The notes: generated by a model not told the origin, from the sequence alone. A stretch of 64,000 nt of DNA from Kurthia senegalensis (GCF_000285595.1 NZ_HE611064.1:699270-763269), one strand, 5' to 3'; shown: positions 36,677 through 45,279, numbered from the stretch's first letter. Numbers and translations: made by a program.

Positions 36677-39490
36677 TTATTGTGTCACTTCTAATGTTAT
36701 TGTCGGGATATTGTATGCATTGTGATACATATCTTGTAGCTTAGTTAACACTTGCGACGAATCTTTTAATTGGAATGTAGACGTTCCGACTACACTTGCT
36801 GTGCCGTTATTACCTGATGGTGTAATCGTCATGACTTTCCCATCCGAAGATAGTGCAACCGTCCCGTACGTATACGAGTTTTCTTCAACTTTCACAACCA
36901 CTTCTGTTCCAGTTGGCAATTGCATCGGTGTATTAAATGTAGCGACAATTTTTGATACCGCTTCATTTTGCTTCATTTGTAATGTAACAGTTTGTGCTGC
37001 CACATTCCCTTTTACTTCTATTCCATTGTTCATCGCAACGATACTCATTAACGTCGGCATGACGGTTTTCACTGCTAATACATTTCCGTACGGTGTTACT
37101 TTCCCATCTTTCAACAATGCCGCTTGAATCGTCACATCAATCGTTTTGTCGTCCCCGTCAATATGTTGCGTCAAACTAGATACAGCAATGTCAGCAGTCG
37201 TTTGCGATTCTGCTTTTTGGTGCTGTGGTGTATTCGTACCATCAATAATAGACAGTAATTCTGATAAATAAATCGTTTCACCTTTTTTAAGCGTACGTGT
37301 GTTAAGGTCGATGTCTTTATTTATTTTTATAATTGCCTCTGTTTCGTACTCATCTAACACTTGTTGATATGCTGCTATATTTGTCGGCAGTGTCGTCACA
37401 ATCTGTCCATCGACTAAACTCAATTGAATGTTATCGTACGTCGCTAGCGCTTCTTTCACAAGATTTTCTGCGATTGTCGTTTCTAGTTTTACTTGTTGAT
37501 GTAATGCCGTTTCATATTGCTTCAAAGCGGTCACGTCTTCAGTCAGTATAAAGGGACGCGCTTTTGCATTCGCTCGGGCATTATTGTACGCCGCAACAGC
37601 CGCTTTAATTTTGGTAATTTGTTCCGACGTGTATTTCGTCGCCATCTCAAATGTATCAACCGTTACATTTGAAAAATCGAGTACTGGTACAGCTTGTGTC
37701 CCTTTCGTTGAAACAAACACTTTCCCCCGATTATTCGTCACGACATAATTTGAAAATGTTGTCGTATCAACTTGACCGCTTATGATTTCTTTCTTCTCAG
37801 CACCGTTTGTGAAAGTTGCTGTTTTCGAACGATTATCAACCGAAAGCGTATACACTTTCCCATCTAATTGAATGGATTGATCGACGAAGCGAACGGACGT
37901 CTTGCCAGTCAATTCTTTTAATTTCGCTTCGAATGTGTCTACTACCGGTTTGCTTTCAAAATAATTCGTTTGTTTCGTAGTAAGTTGACGATTCGCTTTG
38001 AACATTCGATAATTTTTCACGAGCGTTTTCACTGCACGATCTGCTTTTTGATAATCTGCTTCTAATCCATTAATTGACGTAATCAATGCTTTCGTTGTCG
38101 TATCATCACTATTTTTTGCCAAGCTGCTCACGTCGAGCGTATCAATTTCTTTCATGATGACGATTGCCGCTTCGTGATTTTTCAACGTTTTCACAGTCGA
38201 TACCTTCACTTTTTTCTTATATTTTGGCAATAAAGCATTATAATGCGCACGTGCATCTTTAATTTCTTTTTCATACGCATTTAAATCGTTTTTATAGCGT
38301 AGTTTCGTTAATTCTTTTGAAACGCCTGATACATTTGATGATACGAGTTTCGTTTCTAACGTTTGCTGTGCTGCCGCTTCTTTCGTTATTTTATTGTAAA
38401 AAGCTTTTTGCTCGGCTGTTACTGTACGTTTTGCTGCTGCGCTTAGACGATTGTACACCGTCTTCATTTTTTGAATAACTTCAATTTGCGCATCTGAATA
38501 TTTCGTCGTACCCGCAACGAGTTTCGCATAATTGGCTACGGTCATTTTCGTAGATAACCCATATCCTGTCGTTTGAGGAATCGTCGCTGTCTCTTCTATT
38601 TTCGTAACGACGATTTTACCTTGTTCAAGTGTCAGCTTATACGTATTGAAAAGCGTCGCTGGCGAACTATCCGCATCTTTGTTCTCGATCGTAAACGTAT
38701 CATTCGTCAGTGGCACATTTTCTCCACTAGAATCCGTCACGCTAAATACACCGTTCACCTTTTTCGCATCGTATACGTCCGAATCAATTTTAAAGCGGCC
38801 GTTGCGTGATGAAATCGTCGTCGCTTCGATTGCGACCGTGCCGCCATTATGCAATACATCATACAAATCAATAAAGTTTTTCGCATAATATTGCGCGTTG
38901 ACGACATTTTGCTGCGCTTTCACTTTTTTCACGAGAACATTATACGTACGGTATTGTTTCGCTAAAATTTGTCTCGCTTGAACAGTCGTCGCTACTTTTT
39001 TATATTCAACTTGAAAGTTAGCAAGTGCCTGTGCAGCCTCTACTAACGTTTTGTTCACTCCACGAACCGTTATTTTTCCTTTTTTATCCGTAGTCGACAC
39101 CGTGTCGACTACGTTCCCTGTCATCGTATACGTTTGAATGGCATTAATTTGAGCGGCAGTCGGCAATGCATTCGTCGCTTGAAGCAGTGCTGCCGCATTC
39201 GCCACTTTTACATGCGCTGCTAGTTGCTTCGCATTGCTCACGTATTTTTGTTCTGCTGTTGTCAATGCATCAAATGCTGCTTTCGCTGCTGACACGTCTG
39301 CTTGGTACGTTGTATGTTCCCATTTTAGTGCCTTAATTTTTGAACGTACCGCTTTCGCTTTTGTATGCATTGCTGCCTCTGCTGTCGTCACTTGCTGTGG
39401 CGTCGTGATTGCTGTCTCCATTACAACGGTACTGAGTGCTATCGTTGCAGCGAGTGTAATTGCTACGTATTTTGATTTCTTCTGTTTCAT
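36677..39490 (-). CDS. Secreted helical-repeat protein with C-terminal Ig-like region (937 residues)
   Basis: Signal peptide: basic 'MKQKKSKY', a hydrophobic core to about residue 25, then 'AEAAMHTKAK'. The mature start shares its module with the 1694-residue protein: 'KAKAV..KIKA', 'TTY..DV.AAKAAF..L', 'YVSN', 'L.AHVK'. Further helical units and short beta segments ('VYDAKKVNGVFSVTDSSGEN', 'KVYTLSVDNRSKTATF') alternate. The last 100 residues look like an SbsA-type Ig domain ('IVATFNTPMQLPTGTEVVVK'). No cell-wall anchor motif is seen. The start is ATG 39490 with GAAGGTGGG; an open frame upstream lacks support. An exact sigma-D -10 octamer lies 35 bases upstream. It sits between csrA and hag, which are neighbours in B. 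subtilis. Confidence 0.83.
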   Translation of the reverse strand: MKQKKSKYVAITLAATIALSTVVMETAITTPQQVTTAEAAMHTKAKAVRSKIKALKWEHTTYQADVSAAKAAFDALTTAEQKYVSNAKQLAAHVKVANAAALLQATNALPTAAQINAIQTYTMTGNVVDTVSTTDKKGKITVRGVNKTLVEAAQALANFQVEYKKVATTVQARQILAKQYRTYNVLVKKVKAQQNVVNAQYYAKNFIDLYDVLHNGGTVAIEATTISSRNGRFKIDSDVYDAKKVNGVFSVTDSSGENVPLTNDTFTIENKDADSSPATLFNTYKLTLEQGKIVVTKIEETATIPQTTGYGLSTKMTVANYAKLVAGTTKYSDAQIEVIQKMKTVYNRLSAAAKRTVTAEQKAFYNKITKEAAAQQTLETKLVSSNVSGVSKELTKLRYKNDLNAYEKEIKDARAHYNALLPKYKKKVKVSTVKTLKNHEAAIVIMKEIDTLDVSSLAKNSDDTTTKALITSINGLEADYQKADRAVKTLVKNYRMFKANRQLTTKQTNYFESKPVVDTFEAKLKELTGKTSVRFVDQSIQLDGKVYTLSVDNRSKTATFTNGAEKKEIISGQVDTTTFSNYVVTNNRGKVFVSTKGTQAVPVLDFSNVTVDTFEMATKYTSEQITKIKAAVAAYNNARANAKARPFILTEDVTALKQYETALHQQVKLETTIAENLVKEALATYDNIQLSLVDGQIVTTLPTNIAAYQQVLDEYETEAIIKINKDIDLNTRTLKKGETIYLSELLSIIDGTNTPQHQKAESQTTADIAVSSLTQHIDGDDKTIDVTIQAALLKDGKVTPYGNVLAVKTVMPTLMSIVAMNNGIEVKGNVAAQTVTLQMKQNEAVSKIVATFNTPMQLPTGTEVVVKVEENSYTYGTVALSSDGKVMTITPSGNNGTASVVGTSTFQLKDSSQVLTKLQDMYHNAYNIPTITLEVTQ

Positions 39491-39524
39491 AGAACCCACC
39501 TTCTCATCATTATTCTCTCTTTCA

Positions 39525-39532
39525 TTATCGGC
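39525..39532 (-). promoter_or_regulatory. Sigma-D-type -10 element before the 937-residue repeat protein
   Basis: GCCGATAA on the minus strand is an exact sigma-D -10. No TAAA is correctly spaced upstream (best -35 is AGAA at 14 bases), so promoter strength is uncertain. It would give a leader of about 28 bases. Confidence 0.45.
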
Positions 39533-39613
39533 AACATTCTTTACTATTCTTCTTTTTTCTGTCAATTCAATATATCAATTGAATTGTTCATTGATAATTT
39601 TCACATAAAAAAA

Positions 39614-39638
39614 GAAGTCACACATTACGTATGACTTC
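39614..39638 (-). terminator. Terminator after csrA
   Basis: GAAGTCA and TGACTTC around an 11-base loop; TTTTTTT follows on the minus strand, 20 bases after the csrA stop. Confidence 0.75.
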
Positions 39639-39657
39639 CACTTTGAAACGTATATTG

Positions 39658-39876
39658 TTATTCCCAATCGTTTAACATCGTTAAATCAAAATTCGTATTT
39701 AATGCCGCTTCATTTTCTTTTTGAATCGCTTCAAAAATTTCATGACGGTAAATTTTTAACGTCTTCGGTGCATCAATACCTATTTTCACTTGATCGCCAT
39801 CGATGCCGATCACCTTCACTTGAATGTCATCTCCTAACATCAACGTCTCACCCGTTTTGCGTGTTAGCACTAACAT
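39658..39876 (-). CDS. csrA: CsrA, RNA-binding translational regulator
   Basis: A 72-residue CsrA: '[20 protein letters not shown]' at the N-terminus and '[20 protein letters not shown]' with the RNA-contacting Arg and the FliW-facing C-terminal extension found in Bacillales. It represses hag translation by binding GGA hairpins (a target is visible in the hag leader) and is released by FliW. The ATG abuts the fliW stop (TAAATG), with GAAGGAAG as ribosome binding site, so the antagonist pair is made together. Confidence 0.97.
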   Translation of the reverse strand: MLVLTRKTGETLMLGDDIQVKVIGIDGDQVKIGIDAPKTLKIYRHEIFEAIQKENEAALNTNFDLTMLNDWE

Positions 39877-40317
39877 TTATTTCACACTTCCTTCTACTGA
39901 TTTCAGTGGGAAATGAAGTAAATCTTCTTCTGATGGCAGAACGATTTGTTTCGCTACTTGTTTTTTCTCGTTAATTACGACAGGCGCTAGTAAATTAATC
40001 GTCGACTGTAATAACGTATCTTTCAACGTCAAAATACCATAAACGAGCACATCTTCCGCACGTTCAATTTCTAACTTCTCTACGTCTGATTGTTGTAAAT
40101 CAAAAGCGTAATCTTTTTTAAATGCGTACGGTGTCGCTACCATGAATCCTACTTTTTGTGTATGAATCGATTGTAGTACGAGGAAGGGCGATGCTTCATT
40201 TAATGGAATTAACACAAATTGCTTCTCTTCTTGAAAACCCGGAATGCCTTCTGGAAACGTAATAATTGCTTGTTCTTGAATCGTTACTTCGCCTAAAAAT
40301 TTCGTTTGAATGTTCAT
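39877..40317 (-). CDS. fliW: FliW, flagellar assembly factor and CsrA antagonist
   Basis: A 146-residue FliW. Typical motifs are 'ITFPEGIPGFQEEKQFVLIP' and 'VYGILTLKD' with 'NLLAPVVIN' near the C-terminus. FliW binds either cytoplasmic flagellin or CsrA, so export of flagellin frees FliW to inhibit CsrA and raises Hag synthesis. It follows yviE by four bases and is coupled to csrA. Confidence 0.96.
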   Translation of the reverse strand: MNIQTKFLGEVTIQEQAIITFPEGIPGFQEEKQFVLIPLNEASPFLVLQSIHTQKVGFMVATPYAFKKDYAFDLQQSDVEKLEIERAEDVLVYGILTLKDTLLQSTINLLAPVVINEKKQVAKQIVLPSEEDLLHFPLKSVEGSVK

Positions 40318-40321
40318 TTAC

Positions 40322-40882
40322 TTATTCTCCCTTAATAACGGTCGTCTCGACAGAAGCACGTTGTACCGTCGTTCCTGTCACAGTCCCCGGTGTAAAGTTA
40401 CCTTGAATATCTCCTAGTGTAACATCATATCGCGGTGCATGTTGTGTAATATGAATGTCCAATCTTCCCGCAACGTACGTAGATTTCACCGCATCGACAG
40501 AAGGAATCCATTTAATTGCAGAACGAACCGGTTCAATCCCTAGTTTTCCCTTCGCAATTTGCGCCACTTTATTGCCACCTGACTCGATATGCATCATTTG
40601 ATCGCCTTCTCTTGCACGTCTCGCTGTTCCAGCTGCGACGTCTTGCAATCCTTTTTGTGCAGCGTTTCTTCCGGCTTCAAGTGGTGTAAATAAGCCCATA
40701 TCTCGCCACGCTTGTGACTGGTCGATTAATAACTTCGCTGCCTCCGAACTAATTTCGAGCGTTGCAGCAGGTTGTTCGATATTCACTCTCGCATTACTTG
40801 AATGCATCGTAAGCTTCGGTTGTGTTGAATGAATTTCTACTTTTTGGTCCGTCGTACGAATGTCCACTCGATCTATTTTCAT
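40322..40882 (-). CDS. yviE: YviE-type flagellar-cluster protein (DUF6470)
   Basis: A 186-residue protein in the yviE position between flgL and fliW. The N-terminal 'RTTDQKVEIHSTQPKLTMHS' is the family signature; most of the rest is beta strand with no membrane segment. Function is unknown. The start is ATG 40882 with AAAGGAG seven bases upstream; the longer frame to 40912 would run through the flgL terminator hairpin. It is probably co-transcribed with fliW and csrA. Confidence 0.85.
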   Translation of the reverse strand: MKIDRVDIRTTDQKVEIHSTQPKLTMHSSNARVNIEQPAATLEISSEAAKLLIDQSQAWRDMGLFTPLEAGRNAAQKGLQDVAAGTARRAREGDQMMHIESGGNKVAQIAKGKLGIEPVRSAIKWIPSVDAVKSTYVAGRLDIHITQHAPRYDVTLGDIQGNFTPGTVTGTTVQRASVETTVIKGE

Positions 40883-40900
40883 ACGATTCTCTCCTTTCAA

Positions 40901-40925
40901 AAAAGCCCGCACGAGGCGAGCTTTT
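40901..40925 (-). terminator. Hairpin between flgL and yviE
   Basis: AAAAGCTCGC pairs with GCGGGCTTTT (one G-U) and TT follows. It begins two bases after the flgL stop and ends beside the yviE ribosome binding site, so it may terminate or attenuate flgKL transcripts. Confidence 0.6.
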
Positions 40926-40927
40926 CA

Positions 40928-41848
40928 TTAGCGAATAAAGTCAACGAGCGTCTGTTGAATAATACGACCACCTACAGAAAGTGCCGCATTATGAATCGAT
41001 TCTTGCGTAATTAAATTCGTAATCGCTTGTTCATACTCAACATCTTCTACATTCGATTGTTGTTTCGTTAACGTAATTTTCTGCATAGCTAAACGTGTAT
41101 CCATCATATCGACACGATTTTGTTTCGCTCCGACATTTGCGACTTCTTTCAGCACTAAATCAATCGAACCTTGAATCGTTTCATTTGCTTTATCTTCCGC
41201 AGAGTTCGTACCACCAAGAAGCGCTCCAATATCCGCTCCAGATGTCGTACCGTTCGTACCGGTAAGTGCCGTTTCAATTTTCGCAAATACCGTATCTAAT
41301 TTCTTGAATAACGTTTGGGCACCTGTCGTATTTACATCTAACTCAATCCCGTTGTAAATTTCAAGAGTTGCGGATTGATCCATTCCTGGTAGTGACTGCA
41401 TTACACCATCTTTATAAAGTGGTTCACTCGTTCTCGTCCCACTGAAAATATACGTATCACCGATTTTCGTATTGCCTAAATCGTGAACTTCCGCTTGAAT
41501 TTGTTTAATTTCTGTCAGCATCTTTTCACGGTCAATCGTTTGGTTCGTGTCGTTTGCTGCTTGTGTAATAAGTTCTTGTACACGGGCCATTGCACTTGAA
41601 ACGGATTGTAATGCAGAATCTGTCGTATCTAAAAATTTCGTTGCCGTATCTAAATTTTTATCGTACTGTGCATTTTGGTTCAACTGTGTACGATAGCTCA
41701 TCGCCTTCGTGACACCTACTGGATCATCTGACGGGCGTAACAATTTAGAACCTGTTGATATTTGTTGTTGTAAATTCCCCATTTTATTGTAACTCGTATT
41801 TAAATTACGGAGCATCGTATTCGAAAGCATTGATTGAGTTGTACGCAT
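40928..41848 (-). CDS. flgL: FlgL, hook-filament junction protein 3
   Basis: A 306-residue HAP3, normal length. The flagellin-like ends are seen in 'LNTSYNKMGNLQQQISTGSK' (residues 15-34) and 'ALSVGGRIIQQTLVDFIR' at the C-terminus. It forms the second junction ring between hook and filament. GAGGAGAG precedes the ATG. It lies 20 bases after flgK. Confidence 0.95.
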   Translation of the reverse strand: MRTTQSMLSNTMLRNLNTSYNKMGNLQQQISTGSKLLRPSDDPVGVTKAMSYRTQLNQNAQYDKNLDTATKFLDTTDSALQSVSSAMARVQELITQAANDTNQTIDREKMLTEIKQIQAEVHDLGNTKIGDTYIFSGTRTSEPLYKDGVMQSLPGMDQSATLEIYNGIELDVNTTGAQTLFKKLDTVFAKIETALTGTNGTTSGADIGALLGGTNSAEDKANETIQGSIDLVLKEVANVGAKQNRVDMMDTRLAMQKITLTKQQSNVEDVEYEQAITNLITQESIHNAALSVGGRIIQQTLVDFIR

Positions 41849-41868
41849 TATATTATTCTCTCCTCACG

Positions 41869-43785
41869 CTATAAGCCAACTCGGCCCATACCATTAATAA
41901 TTTTATCTAATGTTTCGTCGACTACTGTCACCATACGGGCAGATGCATTGTACGCTTGTTGGAAACGAATCATGTCGGTCATCTCTTCATCTAATGAAAC
42001 TGTCGTCACTGAATCACGATTGTTCGAAATCGTTAAACGAATCGTACCTGAATTGTATTCCATTTTCACAGCTTTTTCGCCTTCTGTACCAACGTCTGCT
42101 ACCATCGATTCGTAAAATTTCTGTGCAGATGCCTCGTTCAAACCTGTATTAGGTTTATTGCTTAAATTAGAAAGAGCTAATGCTTGTTTGCCATTCCCCT
42201 CTTCTAAATTCGCTGTGGACGCTGCAATATTGTTAAAATCTTTCATTAAGTCACTTACTTTAATCGTCGCTGCTGTAACTTCTACACCATCCTCAAAGAA
42301 TGCTTTTCCTTGAGGAGATGCTGTCGTACCGTCTGCCGATAATCCATAGCCAAGTTTATGTAAATCGTTAAATTGTTTCGCAAATTCACGCGCTAACTTA
42401 TTTAAGTCTTCCAATTTATCATGGAAATAGCCATGCGTTGTAATCGTTGCTTTGCCATTCGCATCTAACGTTACATTTCCTTGTAGATCTTTTGCCACTT
42501 CTGCTTTTCCGTAAGAATCAATATAAGAAACGATTGATCCTTTGTTTGCTTGCATATCTTTTACATCCGTTTTCGATGAAGACGTCGTCGTTGTCGTTTC
42601 AAGTGAAGCATCTTTAATTGTTTTTTGATCTGCCGAAACGTTTAGCTTCAACGTCATCACTGGATCATTAGCTGTCGCACCTGGTATCGTAATCGAACCG
42701 TTTTTAAAATCAGCTAATACAGAATTCCCGTTATACGTCACATCCGTAATCGTCCCATTCGCATCTGTCGTAATACCTAATGCAACTGTTGAAGCGCCTC
42801 CTGCAAAATTAACTGTATTCACTGTACCGGCAGCTAATGTCGCTGGTGTCATCGTCATTTTTTCTGATGACGTTTCTTTCAATTCAATTTTCAAGCTCCC
42901 GATTGCTTCAAACGTATCACTAACTGAAAGGTCTTTCTCAACACCTGTTTCATCGAATGTTTGAAGCGATACCGTTGCCGCAAATGATTTTTGCGTTTGG
43001 CTCGTTGATACGAGTAAGTTTTTCGTACCGTTCGCATCTACATAATAGACGTTCATGGAACCTTCTGCATCAGGTCCAGCTAAGCCGCCTGATTGTACAT
43101 TTTCTGTACTAATCGGCATGTACTCTGCTAATTCATCTAATAATAAATCACGTCGGTCGTACAATTCATTCGGAATATAGCCATTCGGTTCGACTGTTTT
43201 AATTTGATTATTAAGAGAAGCAATTTGGCTTAAAATGGAATTGACATTATTCACTGTATTCATTGCTTCGTACTTTAAATTCGTTTGGACTTGCGTCATT
43301 TGTGTACTCATATAATTAAATGAGGAAGCTAAATGTGCCGATTTCGTATACACAACTTGTCGTGCTGCAGAAGAAGAAGGTGAATTCGCTAGTTCTTGCC
43401 ACGATGAAAAGAAGTCTTCGAAAGCAGCTGATAATCCGTATTCTGAAGGCTCTGACATGATGTCTTCCATTTGGCTAATCGAATTCGTTTGTTGTGTCCA
43501 GTAGCCTAAGTTATTCGTTTCTTGACGGTATTGCTTATCGATAAATGTATCGCGTATACGTGTAATCGATTCAGATGTAACACCTGTACCTAAGTGACCT
43601 GCAAACATCGGCGTATTTTGGCCGATGCCTGGGTAACCTGACGTCGCCGCCAAGTTAACGCGTTGGCGCGTGTAGCCGATCGTATTCGCATTCGAAATGT
43701 TATTCCCTACTGTATATAAAGCAGTTTGCTGTGCGCTTAAACCACGTTTGTTCGTTTCAAGGCCCATAAATGTTGAAATGCCCAT
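41869..43785 (-). CDS. flgK: FlgK, hook-filament junction protein 1
   Basis: A 638-residue HAP1. 'STFMGLETNKRGLSAQQTAL' and 'NNISNANTIGYTRQRVN' mark the N-terminus; 'MTDMIRFQQAYNASARMVTV' and 'VDETLDKIINGMGRVGL' close it. The length exceeds B. subtilis FlgK (about 507), with extra beta domains in the middle. The start is ATG 43785 behind AGGAGG; thirty upstream codons of open frame are not used. It is followed by flgL. Confidence 0.95.
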   Translation of the reverse strand: MGISTFMGLETNKRGLSAQQTALYTVGNNISNANTIGYTRQRVNLAATSGYPGIGQNTPMFAGHLGTGVTSESITRIRDTFIDKQYRQETNNLGYWTQQTNSISQMEDIMSEPSEYGLSAAFEDFFSSWQELANSPSSSAARQVVYTKSAHLASSFNYMSTQMTQVQTNLKYEAMNTVNNVNSILSQIASLNNQIKTVEPNGYIPNELYDRRDLLLDELAEYMPISTENVQSGGLAGPDAEGSMNVYYVDANGTKNLLVSTSQTQKSFAATVSLQTFDETGVEKDLSVSDTFEAIGSLKIELKETSSEKMTMTPATLAAGTVNTVNFAGGASTVALGITTDANGTITDVTYNGNSVLADFKNGSITIPGATANDPVMTLKLNVSADQKTIKDASLETTTTTSSSKTDVKDMQANKGSIVSYIDSYGKAEVAKDLQGNVTLDANGKATITTHGYFHDKLEDLNKLAREFAKQFNDLHKLGYGLSADGTTASPQGKAFFEDGVEVTAATIKVSDLMKDFNNIAASTANLEEGNGKQALALSNLSNKPNTGLNEASAQKFYESMVADVGTEGEKAVKMEYNSGTIRLTISNNRDSVTTVSLDEEMTDMIRFQQAYNASARMVTVVDETLDKIINGMGRVGL

Positions 43786-43876
43786 TTCGTTTCCTCCTAT
43801 TTTATATAAATATTTTCGTCGTTCATTACTGTTACTATAATCGGTCTTTTTCAAAAAAATTAAAGTAAAAAACAAA

Positions 43877-43908
43877 AAACGTTAAAATGCTTTCGCACTT
43901 TAACGTTT
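43877..43908 (-). terminator. Hairpin terminator between flgN and flgK
   Basis: AAACGTTAAAGTGC and GCATTTTAACGTTT around GAAA, with TTTTTT after it on the minus strand. The 5' arm overlaps the likely true stop codon of flgN (43907-43909). Confidence 0.8.
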
Positions 43909-44049
43909 ATGCTTGTGAATCAAATCGTCCTTTTGAAGCCGTGCTACGTACGCCTTGCTCATTTCCGTAATTGAAATTCGCTTCTTGTGGGCGCATTAAG
44001 TCAAGCGACATATTAACAACTTGAAGTGAGTTGTACAAAAGGCTTTGAT

Positions 44050-44397
44050 TTAAATCATTTTTTCTTTCAGTTGTGTCACGACCGTTAATAAACCATCTCT
44101 CGCTTTTGCCAACTGCTGTTTGTCCGCTTCATTTGAAATGCGCGCAAGCAGCTCTGTCATCGTCGGTTGAACACCCGTCACTTGTTTAGCATTGAAAAAG
44201 ACATTCACTGCTTTTTGACGTTGTTCTTCTAACTGAGCAATTGCCGAAATATGCGTTTGTTCGTCGTTGATCACTTTATTCAATTCATCTATATTACCGT
44301 CTGTAATCAGAGCTGTTTTGCTCGTCTCTAATTTCAAAAGGCTTTGATGCATAATCGTTAGTTTCGTCATAATTGATTGAATCGTTTGTACGGACAT
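44050..44397 (-). CDS. flgN: FlgN-like export chaperone, probably truncated by a one-base deletion
   Basis: The readable frame gives 115 residues of helical FlgN sequence ('IMTKLTIMHQSLLKLETSKT', 'ARDGLLTVVTQLKEK') ending at 44050. The chaperone serves FlgK and FlgL. Adding one A to the A6 run read at 44058-44063 extends the protein to 43907 with 'NDLNQSLLYNSLQVVNMSLD' and a tail ending 'GRFDSQA', the form expected for the family (about 163 residues). I therefore think the stop at 44050 is false. It is preceded by flgM (17-base gap). Confidence 0.85.
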   Translation of the reverse strand: MSVQTIQSIMTKLTIMHQSLLKLETSKTALITDGNIDELNKVINDEQTHISAIAQLEEQRQKAVNVFFNAKQVTGVQPTMTELLARISNEADKQQLAKARDGLLTVVTQLKEKMI

Positions 44398-44414
44398 TGT
44401 CTGTTCCCCTTACG

Positions 44415-44678
44415 TTATCGACGGTAATGGTTCAACAAATCTTGCGCAAGTTTTTTCGAATCAACTTGGTAAGTTCCGCTTTGAATTTGTTCTTTCAACG
44501 CCGCTACTTTTTCAGTACGTGTTGCTTCATAACCTTGAACACCTTGTAAATCCTTTGCCTGTGAAGAAATTTCAAGTTGGTCTTTAAAAGTTTTGTTCGT
44601 TGCTTTCGCCGCAGATGCTTTTGTTTGTTGCGCTTGATATGGATTAATATTTGAAACACCGTATGATTGAATTTTCAT
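44415..44678 (-). CDS. flgM: FlgM, anti-sigma-D factor
   Basis: An 87-residue FlgM. The N-terminus is flexible ('MKIQSYGVSNINPYQAQQTK'), and the sigma-binding C-terminal helices are seen in 'RTEKVAALKEQIQSGTYQVD' and 'KLAQDLLNHYRR'. It holds sigma-D inactive until it leaves after hook completion. GAGGGGG precedes the ATG. A candidate sigma-D promoter lies upstream (44719-44744), giving the usual feedback loop. Confidence 0.93.
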   Translation of the reverse strand: MKIQSYGVSNINPYQAQQTKASAAKATNKTFKDQLEISSQAKDLQGVQGYEATRTEKVAALKEQIQSGTYQVDSKKLAQDLLNHYRR

Positions 44679-44718
44679 CTTGGAACCCCCTCTACTTCTT
44701 TTTGAATACTTACCCGTT

Positions 44719-44744
44719 ATTTCGGAGAGAAATAGGAGATGTTA
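44719..44744 (-). promoter_or_regulatory. Possible sigma-D promoter of flgM
   Basis: TAAC, 14 bases, TCCGAAAT on the minus strand; three of four -35 bases and six of eight -10 bases match. Weaker than the hag site. Confidence 0.4.
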
Positions 44745-44838
44745 AGCATTTTTTTCGAAAAGAGAAAGTTTTACTATGTCACTTTTAAACATCTAGTCCT
44801 ATATACCATAACTACAAAATTTAAAAAGGTACATAGTA

Positions 44839-45258
44839 TTAGTAGCGTTTCGTCTTTTCTGAAAGATACGTGCCGCGTTCACGACGTGCAACACCTTCTC
44901 TAAATTCTCTTCCCGCTTCAAAGACGTTTAAATCTTTTTGGAGATTCGTCGAGCAACTTTCACATAGCTTTCCTGTTTGTGTCAGCTTGCCACAATTATC
45001 ACAAGGGTAGCCTAAATTCGGGAAAAGCGCTGGCTGTAAACGACCTTTGCGCACCCACTTATGAAGCATCTCTTCCGTGCATCCTGTCGCTTCGACAATG
45101 CGCTCAATTGTAGCAGCACGATTCTCACGGCGACGTAAAAAGCGATAAACTTCCTCGTATTTTCTTTCTTCATCTGCTCCACAGTTTCCACAAACGTCAC
45201 GAATACCAATGTCATTAAATAATTGCCCACAGATCGGACAGTTCTTTACTTCACCCAT
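44839..45258 (-). CDS. yvyF: YvyF-type flagellar-operon zinc-finger protein
   Basis: A 139-residue protein with two Cys clusters: 'CPICGQLFNDIGIRDVCGNC' near the N-terminus (residues 7-26) and 'CDNCGKLTQTGKLCESCS' (about 86-103), with an HTH-like 'RIVEATGCTEEMLHKWVRKG' between. This is the family found just before flgM in Bacillus; it probably binds zinc and perhaps nucleic acid. GGGGACG precedes the ATG. About 160 bases and a possible promoter separate it from flgM. Confidence 0.87.
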   Translation of the reverse strand: MGEVKNCPICGQLFNDIGIRDVCGNCGADEERKYEEVYRFLRRRENRAATIERIVEATGCTEEMLHKWVRKGRLQPALFPNLGYPCDNCGKLTQTGKLCESCSTNLQKDLNVFEAGREFREGVARRERGTYLSEKTKRY

Positions 45259-45279
45259 TGTTTGTTCGTCCCCTTTCTA

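Noticed and set aside
43785-43875. Thirty-codon N-terminal extension of FlgK
   Set aside because: AGGAGG directly precedes the internal ATG and the shorter product matches the universal FlgK N-terminus; the upstream part overlaps the terminator region.
43907-44056. Separate small gene between flgN and flgK
   Set aside because: The frame has no start or ribosome binding site and reads as the missing C-terminus of FlgN.
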